Assembly: GCA_964646345.1 (NCBI GenBank)
Contig: CAZYDU010000001.1
Location: 186,001 to 250,000, forward strand
Direction: 5' to 3'
Source: RGIG1681 sp964646345
Lineage (GTDB): Bacteria; Bacillota; Clostridia; Christensenellales; UBA1242
Length of the DNA: 64,000 bases
The translations under genes and the position numbers were made by a program. Shown here one piece after another: positions 1 through 7,571 of the stretch. The notes under the pieces were generated by a model. It was given only the letters and a program-made list of their open reading frames with translations, did not search any database and had not been told where the DNA came from. Within the stretch, counting starts at the first letter, position 1, and each line of letters opens with the position of its first letter.

Positions 1-259
1 CTTTAGCCTTATCTTGACCTACTATGTATTGGTCGAGCTCAGCCTTAATTTTTTCAGGATTAGGCAAATCAAAAGGAACTTCCTTTTGTCTTTTACGTTC
101 TTCAGCGTCCAAAATTTCACGGCAAATTCTAATACAATCATTGCAAATTCCGACCGACCCTGTTGGATTTTCAACAATTTCTTTAAAAGCTCCACGTGGT
201 CTTCCACAAAATGAACAATTATTATTTTTTGGAATATTTGGTGTTTGATTATCGTCCAT
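1..259 (-). CDS. clpX: ClpX, ATPase subunit of ClpXP protease (N-terminal part, cut by window edge)
   Basis: ClpX is the AAA+ unfoldase that feeds proteins into ClpP in the cytoplasm. Only the first 86 or so residues are inside the window; the gene runs off the left edge. Reading from the ATG at 259, the N-terminal zinc-binding domain is clear: CSFCGRPRG at about residues 15-23 and CNDCIRIC at about 39-46 supply the four cysteines. The linker PNPEKIKAELDQYIVGQD, which leads into the AAA+ domain, follows. An AGGAG ribosome-binding site lies just upstream. It is downstream of clpP and tig on the same strand, the usual tig-clpP-clpX order. The Walker motifs are outside the window. Confidence 0.95.
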   Translation of the reverse strand, partial: MDDNQTPNIPKNNNCSFCGRPRGAFKEIVENPTGSVGICNDCIRICREILDAEERKRQKEVPFDLPNPEKIKAELDQYIVGQDKAK

Positions 260-280
260 AAAATCTCCTTAAAATAAAAT

Positions 281-319
281 CAAGATACGCAAAGAAAACA
301 TGTTCTCTTGTGTATCTTG
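281..319 (-). terminator. Hairpin between clpP and clpX
   Basis: An imperfect inverted repeat with arms CAAGATAC/GTATCTTG. On the minus strand it is followed by a T-rich stretch (TTTTATTTT). It lies after clpP and just before the clpX ribosome-binding site, so it may attenuate clpX relative to clpP rather than stop transcription fully. Confidence 0.5.
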
Positions 320-328
320 AAAAACCTA

Positions 329-922
329 TTATCTTTTAGCATAAATTTTATCAATAAGCCCGTATTTTTTGGCTTCTTCCGCACTCATGTAGTTATCTCT
401 ATCGGTGTCTTTTTCGATAGTATCAATACTCATACCGCTGTTATCAGAAAGGATTTTATTCAAAAGCATTCTAGTTTTCATAATATGGTCGGCATGGATT
501 TTAATATCACTAGCTTGACCTTGAAAACCACCAAGTGGTTGATGAATCATAATTTCGGAATTTGGGAGAGCAAAACGTTTTCCTTTTGCTCCACTTGAAA
601 GAAGTACAGCAGCCATACTTGCAGCCATACCTACACAAATTGTACAAACATCGCACTTGATGTAGTTCATTGTATCGAAGATTGCAAGGCCAGCAACAAC
701 GCTACCGCCAGGACTATTGATATACATCATAATATCTTTATCTGGGTCTTTTCCTTCTAAGTATATGAGCTGAGCAATGACTAAATTAGCAGTTTGGTCG
801 TTAATTTCGCCATTAACAAAAATAATTCTATCTTCCAAGAGTCTTGAATAAATATCATAAGACCTTTCGCCACGATTTGTTTGCTCAACAACCATAGGAA
901 TAAGCATATCTTTTTCTAACAT
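329..922 (-). CDS. clpP: ClpP, ATP-dependent Clp protease proteolytic subunit
   Basis: This is the serine peptidase barrel of the ClpXP/ClpAP protease. The 197-aa length is typical. The nucleophile motif GMAASMAA places Ser102, MIHQPLGG places His127, and DTDRDNYMS places Asp176, so the full Ser-His-Asp triad is present. The N-terminal VVEQTNRGERSYDIYSRLL is the standard ClpP start. It lies 15 bp after tig and before clpX, probably one transcript. Nothing odd is seen. Confidence 0.98.
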   Translation of the reverse strand: MLEKDMLIPMVVEQTNRGERSYDIYSRLLEDRIIFVNGEINDQTANLVIAQLIYLEGKDPDKDIMMYINSPGGSVVAGLAIFDTMNYIKCDVCTICVGMAASMAAVLLSSGAKGKRFALPNSEIMIHQPLGGFQGQASDIKIHADHIMKTRMLLNKILSDNSGMSIDTIEKDTDRDNYMSAEEAKKYGLIDKIYAKR

Positions 923-937
923 ATTTCCCCCGAATAA

Positions 938-2224
938 CTATTTAATATTATTCTTCTCTTTTAAAAGTTTTATAACCTTTTCAGAAATAATATTGTTTTC
1001 AATGACTTCTTTTTGACTTGGATTCATTGTCTTTTTGATTTCTGCTGGTTTCTTTTTCATGTTTTTAGCAAGTTCTTCAACTTTTGCATCAAAATCACTT
1101 TCTTCAACTTTAATATCATTTTGTTTAACAATTTCAGTTAAAACAAGTGTCGTTTTGATTTGTTTTTCAGTATCAGCTTTTCTTGATTCACGGAGTTTTT
1201 CGTCAGTCATGTTAGTGTATGCTAAATACATTTCGTAGCTCATACCTTGGTTAGCCAAAGCTCTTTTCATTTCTTCGATTTCACGATTAATTTGATTGTT
1301 AATCATGCATTCAGGAACATTAACTTCTGCATTTTTAACGATTTCTTCAATAAGTTTGTTTTCAACTTCTCTTTCAGCTTGTTTTTCTTTGTCTTCTTTG
1401 ATTTTTGCATTTGTATCTTTCTTAAGCTCATCAAGAGTGTTAAATTCACTAACATCTGAAGCAAACTTATCATCAATAGCTGGAGTTTGTTTTTCACGAA
1501 TAGCTAAAAGCTTAACGGCAAATACTGCTGGTTTTCCAGCAAGTTCCTTAGCACCATAGCTTTCAGGGAATGTTACATTAACGTCCTTTTGTTCGTTAAT
1601 TTCCATGCCAGCAACTTGGTCTTCAAATCCTGCAATAAATGTATGAGAACCTAATTCAAGTTCATAATCTTTAGCAGAACCACCTTCAAATGCAACACCG
1701 TTCATTGAACCAACGAAATCGATATTTACAAGGTCGCCTATTTTTGCTTTTCTATCGTTAACATCAACAAATCTTGCTTGCTTTTCTTGAAGTTCTTTAA
1801 GTTTAGCATCAACTTCTTTTTCTGTAACACTTACTTTTGTCTTAACAACTTCAATACCTTCATATTTACCCAAAGTTACATCTGGAACAAGTGTGATTGT
1901 TGCAACCCAACTTACGCCGTCTTTGCTAACTGAAGTTACTGAAATGTCTGGATAATCAACAGCTTTGATTTCTTTTTCTTTTTCAAGCATATCAAAAAAA
2001 CTATTGTCACAAACTGTATTCAAAGCATCTTCATAAAAAATGAATTCGCCATAGGTTTTTTCTAAAACTTTTCTAGGAATTTTACCTTGTCTGAAACCAT
2101 CAAGTTTATATTTTCCTTTATTTTTTTCATAAGCTTTTTGAACTTCAGCTTCCCATTCATCTGCATTCAAGCTAAAGTCAACGGTAATTTTTCCGTCTTT
2201 TTTTTCATTTACTTTGTATGTCAT
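938..2224 (-). CDS. tig: Trigger factor, ribosome-bound chaperone and peptidyl-prolyl isomerase
   Basis: Trigger factor binds the ribosome exit tunnel and helps nascent proteins fold. The ribosome-docking signature GFRQGKIPR is at residues 43-51. The FKBP-type isomerase domain follows (about 150-240; GDLVNIDFVGSMNGVAFEGG and a downstream LGSHTFIAGFEDQVAGM), then a long Lys/Glu-rich helical C-terminal domain. The 428-aa length is normal. It is the first gene of the tig-clpP-clpX cluster, with a good promoter directly upstream and an AAGGAG site before the ATG. Confidence 0.98.
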   Translation of the reverse strand: MTYKVNEKKDGKITVDFSLNADEWEAEVQKAYEKNKGKYKLDGFRQGKIPRKVLEKTYGEFIFYEDALNTVCDNSFFDMLEKEKEIKAVDYPDISVTSVSKDGVSWVATITLVPDVTLGKYEGIEVVKTKVSVTEKEVDAKLKELQEKQARFVDVNDRKAKIGDLVNIDFVGSMNGVAFEGGSAKDYELELGSHTFIAGFEDQVAGMEINEQKDVNVTFPESYGAKELAGKPAVFAVKLLAIREKQTPAIDDKFASDVSEFNTLDELKKDTNAKIKEDKEKQAEREVENKLIEEIVKNAEVNVPECMINNQINREIEEMKRALANQGMSYEMYLAYTNMTDEKLRESRKADTEKQIKTTLVLTEIVKQNDIKVEESDFDAKVEELAKNMKKKPAEIKKTMNPSQKEVIENNIISEKVIKLLKEKNNIK

Positions 2225-2256
2225 TATAGTACTCCTTAATTTTAACTAACACATCT

Positions 2257-2285
2257 ATTTTAATAATTTATGAACGATTTGTCAA
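2257..2285 (-). promoter_or_regulatory. Promoter of tig-clpP-clpX
   Basis: A consensus housekeeping promoter on the minus strand: -35 TTGACA, 17-bp spacer, -10 TAAAAT. It precedes tig by about 35 bp. No CtsR-like tandem heptads were noticed nearby. Confidence 0.75.
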
Positions 2286-2323
2286 GATTATATGTACATT
2301 TCATTAATTGCTTAAACAAAAGA

Positions 2324-2348
2324 AAAAGCAGAGATATTCCCTGCTTTT
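2324..2348 (-). terminator. Terminator after the small membrane protein gene
   Basis: Arms AAAAGCAG and CTGCTTTT with a 9-nt loop. On the minus strand the stem is followed by TTTTTCTTTT. It overlaps the stop codon of the upstream gene. Confidence 0.75.
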
Positions 2349-2664
2349 AAAATAAACATAAAAATGTAACCATCAAGGCAAAAAATAATGCCGAGAAAAC
2401 AAGCCTAACAATGAGCCAAGTTTTGTTTTCTTTGGTTTTATCAACCAACAATTCTTCGTTTTCTTTAGCTTCAGTTTTTAGATAATAAAGCTTAAATGAA
2501 CAAAGCACACATAAAATTAAAAATGCAGTGCCAAACAAAACCAATGCAACCTTAAAAACTGTTAAACTTGCAGTAAACTCAAAGACTAAAACTAGTATTG
2601 CACCAACAATTAGTGAAAAGTAGCTAGCATAATCCAAGGTTTTTAAAATGTTTTTTCTCGTCAT
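2347..2664 (-). CDS. Small three-helix membrane protein, function unknown
   Basis: I do not recognise a family. The reading frame is open further upstream, but the ATG at 2664 has a strong AAAGGGG site and gives a 105-aa protein starting MTRKNILKTL. Three hydrophobic segments are visible: about 13-30 (SLIVGAILVLVFEF), 34-58 (FKVALVLFGTAFLILCVL) and 83-105 (WLIVRLVFSALFFALMVTF). A Lys/Glu-rich loop lies between the second and third. It starts 11 bp after the gene at 2676-3059 and shares that gene's promoter, so the two probably form a small membrane unit. Confidence 0.7.
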   Translation of the reverse strand: MTRKNILKTLDYASYFSLIVGAILVLVFEFTASLTVFKVALVLFGTAFLILCVLCSFKLYYLKTEAKENEELLVDKTKENKTWLIVRLVFSALFFALMVTFLCLF

Positions 2665-2675
2665 AAATTCCCCTT

Positions 2676-3059
2676 TTATTTTAAGATGATACCGATAAAT
2701 ATCATAACAACAGCAACTGTCCAAACAACCCAAATCCATGGTTTTCTTCTATTTCTGATGTATTTTACTGATAGTAAACATAGAGCAAACCAGCCAATAG
2801 CATTAGCGATTGTTTGCATTGAGCTAACCCATGATGGACTTAAATCAAGCCAGCCAAATAACTTAGCTAAGAATAATCCAACACCACCAATAATAACGGC
2901 AGCAAAAGCTAGGATATTCATAAATCTACCCCAAATCGCATTATTTGAGCTTCTTCTTGTTGTTGAAGAAGTTGTCGTTGTTTTAGTTTCTTTTTTTGTT
3001 CCATTTTTAGTACCGCTTTTTGTTTCACTTTTTGTAGCAGTTGTAGTTTTTGTAGCCAT
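2676..3059 (-). CDS. Small membrane protein with Thr/Lys-rich N-terminal tail, function unknown
   Basis: The protein is 127 aa from the ATG at 3059, which is chosen because a GGGGG ribosome-binding site lies 8 bp upstream; the longer frame has no such site. Residues 1-38 are almost only Thr, Lys, Ser and Gly with repeated TKxxTK units, a likely disordered cytoplasmic tail. Three hydrophobic segments follow at about 43-68, 80-98 and 105-125. It has its own promoter within the end of the upstream pseudouridine synthase gene. No catalytic motif is visible. Confidence 0.7.
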   Translation of the reverse strand: MATKTTTATKSETKSGTKNGTKKETKTTTTSSTTRRSSNNAIWGRFMNILAFAAVIIGGVGLFLAKLFGWLDLSPSWVSSMQTIANAIGWFALCLLSVKYIRNRRKPWIWVVWTVAVVMIFIGIILK

Positions 3060-3078
3060 AATTATACCCCCAAATAAA

Positions 3079-3106
3079 ATTATATACACTAAAAAATTAA
3101 AGTCAA
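3079..3106 (-). promoter_or_regulatory. Promoter of the two small membrane protein genes
   Basis: Minus-strand TTGACT, 16-bp spacer, TATAAT. The -35 box lies inside the last codons of the upstream pseudouridine synthase gene, so this pair can be transcribed independently. Confidence 0.65.
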
Positions 3107-4026
3107 ATATTTTGTTTGCTAAGTTTCGCTAAAATATTTTTAAAATAATCAGGTAGTTCACACTCAAAAACTAAACGTTTATTTGTGCTTGGGTGCGTAA
3201 GTTCCAATTTGTAAGCATGCAAAAGTTGCCCTGTTAAATTAAACTTTTGTGTCTTTATCCCATAGGTTTTATCGCCCACTATTGGGTGACCTAAAAACCT
3301 TGAGTGAACCCTTATTTGATGAGTTCTACCCGTTTCCAAAACAAACTCAACCAAACAATAACCATTGTATCTTTCTTTGACAAAATAATGCGTTATTGCT
3401 TTTTTACCACTATCAGAAACAGCCATCATTTTTCTATCTTTTTTATCTCTTGAAATAAAAGTTTCAACTGTTCCTGTATCATTTTTTAGATTGCCTTCCA
3501 ATAACGCCAAGTAGTGCCTAAAACAAGAATGTTCCGCAATCTGCCCCGCCAATGACGCATGAGCCATATCATTTTTTGCAACAACCAAAAGTCCAGAAGT
3601 GTCTTTATCAATTCTATGCACAATCCCAGGCCTAATAGCATCTGAACCTTGGCTTAAATTTTCAAAATGGAAAAGCAAAGCATTAACCAAAGTGTGATTA
3701 TAAGCTCCTGGAGCTGGGTGTACAACCATTCCTTGCGGTTTATTAATTATTGCAAAATCTTCGTCTTCATAAACAATTTCAAGCGGTATATCTTCTGGCT
3801 CTGCTTTTGAGTCTAAAACATCTTTTGAGAACGAAAGCTCAATTTTATCGCTATTTTTGACTAAAAAACCTGCTTTTTGCATTTTTCCATTAACTAAAAC
3901 TTTATTATTATCAATCTGCAATTTAACTTGAGACCTTGTCCAACCAGTTTCATTAGACAAATATATATCAAGTCTCTCTTTTTCTGGCAAATCTTCCACA
4001 ATGATTTCAGAGTTCAGTTCTATCAT
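3103..4026 (-). CDS. RluD/RluA-family 23S rRNA pseudouridine synthase
   Basis: The family isomerises uridines in 23S rRNA to pseudouridine. An S4 RNA-binding domain covers about residues 15-75 (ERLDIYLSNETGWTRSQVK). The catalytic domain has the hallmark HRIDKDTSGLLVVAK at 137-151, with the nucleophile Asp140. The later RTHQIRVHSRFLGHPIVGD is also typical. The 307-aa length fits RluD. It overlaps lspA by about 20 bp, a common lspA-rluD arrangement. The exact uridine target cannot be told from sequence alone, so no symbol is assigned. Confidence 0.95.
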   Translation of the reverse strand: MIELNSEIIVEDLPEKERLDIYLSNETGWTRSQVKLQIDNNKVLVNGKMQKAGFLVKNSDKIELSFSKDVLDSKAEPEDIPLEIVYEDEDFAIINKPQGMVVHPAPGAYNHTLVNALLFHFENLSQGSDAIRPGIVHRIDKDTSGLLVVAKNDMAHASLAGQIAEHSCFRHYLALLEGNLKNDTGTVETFISRDKKDRKMMAVSDSGKKAITHYFVKERYNGYCLVEFVLETGRTHQIRVHSRFLGHPIVGDKTYGIKTQKFNLTGQLLHAYKLELTHPSTNKRLVFECELPDYFKNILAKLSKQNI

Positions 4027-4465
4027 TCGTCTTCTTCCTTAAAAATAATATACTAATACAAAATAAAATTGCACCAACAGTAATCGCAAAATCCGCAATA
4101 TTAAAAATCGCAAAATTCATAAATTTTAGATAAATAAAGTCTCTAACTCCCTTAAAAATCAATCTATCAATAGCATTGGAAATTGTTCCGCCTAATATCA
4201 AACCAATAGAAAGTTTTTCAAAATTTCCGCTAAGCCACTTTTTAGAGCAAATTAGATATATCAAAAGAACCGATGCAATCATTGCAATGATAAAAAATAA
4301 AAAACTTTTACCTTCAAACATTGAAAAAGCAACACCCGTATTCAAGGTGCTTTCAAACCATAAAAGATTGCCAATGATGCTTCTCGATGCAGTGCCATAA
4401 ACCAAAAACTTTGTGAGTTGGTCTATGCCAATCACAATTACAGCACAAACTAGTCCTGTTATCAT
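4007..4465 (-). CDS. lspA: Lipoprotein signal peptidase (signal peptidase II)
   Basis: This integral-membrane aspartyl protease removes signal peptides from prolipoproteins. Family motifs are present: STLNTGVAFSMF, GGTISNAIDR and FNIADFAITVG. The last two supply the catalytic Asp pair (Asp100 and Asp125 from this start). Four transmembrane helices are evident. I chose the ATG at 4465 over the TTG at 4471. There is no Shine-Dalgarno sequence, but a promoter -10 ends exactly 7 nt upstream, which suggests a leaderless mRNA. It overlaps the pseudouridine synthase gene downstream. Confidence 0.95.
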   Translation of the reverse strand: MITGLVCAVIVIGIDQLTKFLVYGTASRSIIGNLLWFESTLNTGVAFSMFEGKSFLFFIIAMIASVLLIYLICSKKWLSGNFEKLSIGLILGGTISNAIDRLIFKGVRDFIYLKFMNFAIFNIADFAITVGAILFCISILFLRKKTNDRTEL

Positions 4466-4471
4466 ACTCAA

Positions 4472-4500
4472 AGTGTATCATAATTAGCCAAAAATTTCAA
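4472..4500 (-). promoter_or_regulatory. Promoter of lspA, predicting a leaderless transcript
   Basis: Minus-strand TTGAAA, 17-bp spacer, TACACT, preceded by TGA as in extended -10 elements. The A of the lspA ATG lies 7 nt after the -10 box, where transcription should start. Confidence 0.6.
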
Positions 4501-4503
4501 CAA

Positions 4504-4556
4504 ATAAAAAGAGTTCCAGACTCTAAAGTTATAATTTTTAAGTCGAAACTCTTATT
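4504..4556 (-). terminator. Terminator of the T4SS operon
   Basis: An inverted repeat with arms near 4509-4522 and 4541-4553. On the minus strand it reads AAGAGTTTCGACT, a loop, then AGTCTGGAACTCTT, followed by a TTTTTATTT tract. It follows the stop codon of the 990-aa gene and separates the T4SS operon from lspA. Confidence 0.75.
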
Positions 4557-4581
4557 ATTTTGTAAAATCAATAATACTAAG

Positions 4582-7554
4582 TTATGGGTTATTCTGTTCT
4601 TTTTTGACAACCTTTAAGGCACTCGATGTTAAGTTTGATGCCGACATTTGCTTCACCTTGTCAACAGCTTCCATTGCTATCGCACTGCCTGGAATCATAC
4701 TAACTGCTGTGGCCTTAAGTTTTTCTTTACTATTCTTAACCTTGTCCGCAATTACTTTTTGTGGGAACAGCATCGAATTTATAACCTTTGTCGTTGACTT
4801 CAATGTCTTCTTTACGGCATCAAGTGGACTATCTTCCAAAGCTCCTGGACCTGTTCCAACAATGGTTTGAATTACCTCATTGAATGTTTCATCTCCGCCC
4901 TTACCATTAGTTGAAGTTACAAGCGTGAATGCTGCGATTTGGAAAATTAATCTTAAAAGCTTGTTTACGAAAGATGCAATTAAGTTATAGTTTAATACCT
5001 TGCCAATATTAAGCACATCAATTATTAACCACGGATTACATAATGCATTAGCAACTCTGCCAAGTGCCTTATTTTCAACAAAATACTCTGTCTTCAGGAA
5101 AGTTATATCATCAATAACAGGAATAATCACAAATACAAAATTGATAGCAAGTATTAAGCCATAGGTTGAGAATAATAATTGCGTGTATTTTTGTGACCAT
5201 TTCGCATAACTTCCGCTCTTTTGTTTTTTGCTAATTTCATCTATTGGAATTGTCGCACATGCAAGTGGATAAATCAAAATTAGAATAAATAAGTTTATTG
5301 CCCTATTGATAAACCCAAAAATTGCGGTAACCATAATCTTAAACATTACGATTGAACCGATAACTAAAGTTACATAGTTGATATTCATTGGTTCAAACAA
5401 TAAATTTAGATTCATGCCGTAAAGTTTCGCACTGAGCTTTGACGTTAAGCTATCGGAGAAGAAGTAACTAATATGCAGTTTTCCGCTAGTCATTAAATGA
5501 ACTTCCGTTGTTTTTTTCGTGTAAGTTGTTTCTAATTTTGACTCATCAATATTTAAGTCAGGAACTAGTTTCAAAGGATTAAATAAATTTGAAACGAATT
5601 TTTTAACTGAGTTCCATGCACTTTTAACAGCTGAACCAACTTTAGCGAAAAAGCCTTGGTCTTCACTTGATTCCGAGCTAGTTTCTTCATCGGAATCTTC
5701 TTCAGCCTCAATTTGGTCAAGATTACCAACTCCAGTAAGCGAACCATCAGTCACGAGTTCCAAATCATCTCTATAAAATGAAATATCTCCGTCCTGAGTT
5801 TTTCTTATTGCGGTCGGGTACGAAGAATTATCAAATATACCCCTAGCCGTGATAATACCATTATTGTAAATATATTGACTTGTGAACGTTGGGTTGCCTT
5901 CATAGGCTGATATGCCATTAGATAGCGGTTTGTAATAATAATTTTTAACTATGCTATAAAAGATATCAGAGCCATAAGTAAAGCTTTTATAATTTCCATT
6001 TTCATCTTTGAAATAGAACTTAGATTTCATATCATTAGAAATAGAATAATAATCTTCGCCTATTTTATAGTAATATGATTCTGAATTACTAAAGGTTGAT
6101 GCTTTCACATAATCTTCTTTGTCATTATCATAGTAATAATAAATATCAACTTTTTTGTATCTTGAAGAATCACTTTCCTTTAGATAGTATTTATCAATTT
6201 CATAATACGAAGAATCTTTTTTATAATAATCCCCATTAATGCTCTTTGTGTAGTTTCCACCATTTTCAACCTTATAGGCAATGATAAATTTCGCACCTTC
6301 AAGCTCATCAACGGCATCTTTTACATGAACATAATCGTAAGAACCACTGGAATATTTCGTTGTATATCTAATATAAGAGTATCCGCTTTTATCTTTTATT
6401 TTTGATAACATTTCCGAGTAATTTATGCCAGCACCGCCACCAGTTGTTGCGATTTCAGTTGAACTTTCATTCAATAATCTAATGTTATAATTATTAACAA
6501 CTTCTTTAAAAGCACTATCTGAACTTAGTGAAGCTAATGACTCAAGCAAATCTTGAATTGTTATAAAATAAAATTCTTCCATAGTATCTAGTGCATAGCC
6601 AATAACGTCTGACATCGCAAAATACTCGTCAGCATGAGTACTTAAAACCTTGTACTGTGAACCATTGGTTGAACTTGCTTTATAATCCGAAGATGAATCA
6701 TAATATTTGTAATAAGTATTATAAAGCCATTCTTCCATACCCGATGTATATTCTTTTGTCTCAACACTTTTGTCTGTGACTGGGTCAACAAAAGAACTTC
6801 CTATAGATTTATTTGCATCAAAATAATTTATATTCGGAAACTTTTCATTGCCAATCATTTTTGCGGTATATTGAATAGCCGATTCTTTGTCATCTCCCGA
6901 AAACTTGTAAACAATCGGTATTCTCACACCTTTTTCCGCATATGCTTTATATTTATTTGCCGCCGATGCGGAGACGTTGAATACCCTTGCACTTAAAGAT
7001 TTCGTATTAGACAAATTTGTAGCACTAAACAAGCTCTGCAAAATCACACTTGAAGAAACGATACCCAAAATAGCGATAAGCGGTGTTAAAATAATCAATA
7101 ACATGGATTTAAAAACACTTCTCATCGTATCACTCGAAGGATTACCCTTTCCGCCAGACTTCAACGAAGATGCCTGCTGTTTTATTATTGCAATAATTGC
7201 CGTAACTAAAATCAGAATAATAGCAATAGCAATAAAGTTTTTTAACATAGTCGTAACTGTGTCTTTATTATCTATTAAAAGCTTAAACGTCATGTCTGAA
7301 CTATTTGAGTCAAAAATAGACGTATCAGCACTTACACCTGCAAGTTGCAAAATGTAAAAATAAATAACATCGACAACGTACATTATCCATTTGCAAGAAA
7401 AATATAAAATCTGCAAAAATACTCTAGCAATTCTTGTGAATAAATTATCAGATGAAAGGAACGAAGCAATTACATTATCAGAAGCCAAGAAAATAGATGA
7501 ACTATTATTCATCAATAAACTTGGTAATATTTTAATTTGACTAAAAATATTCAT
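4582..7554 (-). CDS. VirB6/TrbL-like T4SS membrane protein, 990 aa (smallest of three paralogues)
   Basis: A polytopic membrane protein proposed as a VirB6/TrbL-like channel component. Hydrophobic segments lie at about 43-73, 103-125 and 148-175, then a Tyr/Ser/Asp-rich region of about 550 residues, then a membrane bundle at about 725-770, 790-820 and 840-880. It shares with the other two giants SAANKYKAYA (195-206), EYFAMSD (310-316), YPTAIRK (579-585), the bundle motif YPLACATIPID (762-772) and MIPGSAI near the C-terminus. Tyr-rich segments at 430-550 look like beta hairpins. It is the last gene of the minus-strand operon, 17 bp after the 3,736-aa gene, with an AGGAGCG site. Membership in the VirB6/TrbL group is inferred from topology and the VirB4 context, not from a database match. 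Confidence 0.7.
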   Translation of the reverse strand: MNIFSQIKILPSLLMNNSSSIFLASDNVIASFLSSDNLFTRIARVFLQILYFSCKWIMYVVDVIYFYILQLAGVSADTSIFDSNSSDMTFKLLIDNKDTVTTMLKNFIAIAIILILVTAIIAIIKQQASSLKSGGKGNPSSDTMRSVFKSMLLIILTPLIAILGIVSSSVILQSLFSATNLSNTKSLSARVFNVSASAANKYKAYAEKGVRIPIVYKFSGDDKESAIQYTAKMIGNEKFPNINYFDANKSIGSSFVDPVTDKSVETKEYTSGMEEWLYNTYYKYYDSSSDYKASSTNGSQYKVLSTHADEYFAMSDVIGYALDTMEEFYFITIQDLLESLASLSSDSAFKEVVNNYNIRLLNESSTEIATTGGGAGINYSEMLSKIKDKSGYSYIRYTTKYSSGSYDYVHVKDAVDELEGAKFIIAYKVENGGNYTKSINGDYYKKDSSYYEIDKYYLKESDSSRYKKVDIYYYYDNDKEDYVKASTFSNSESYYYKIGEDYYSISNDMKSKFYFKDENGNYKSFTYGSDIFYSIVKNYYYKPLSNGISAYEGNPTFTSQYIYNNGIITARGIFDNSSYPTAIRKTQDGDISFYRDDLELVTDGSLTGVGNLDQIEAEEDSDEETSSESSEDQGFFAKVGSAVKSAWNSVKKFVSNLFNPLKLVPDLNIDESKLETTYTKKTTEVHLMTSGKLHISYFFSDSLTSKLSAKLYGMNLNLLFEPMNINYVTLVIGSIVMFKIMVTAIFGFINRAINLFILILIYPLACATIPIDEISKKQKSGSYAKWSQKYTQLLFSTYGLILAINFVFVIIPVIDDITFLKTEYFVENKALGRVANALCNPWLIIDVLNIGKVLNYNLIASFVNKLLRLIFQIAAFTLVTSTNGKGGDETFNEVIQTIVGTGPGALEDSPLDAVKKTLKSTTKVINSMLFPQKVIADKVKNSKEKLKATAVSMIPGSAIAMEAVDKVKQMSASNLTSSALKVVKKEQNNP

Positions 7555-7571
7555 CTATTTTCGCTCCTTTA

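Noticed and set aside
2665..2739. Longer start for the 105-aa membrane protein
   Set aside because: The extra 25 residues overlap the upstream gene's end in another frame and are Cys-rich and unlike a signal. The ATG at 2664 has a strong ribosome-binding site.
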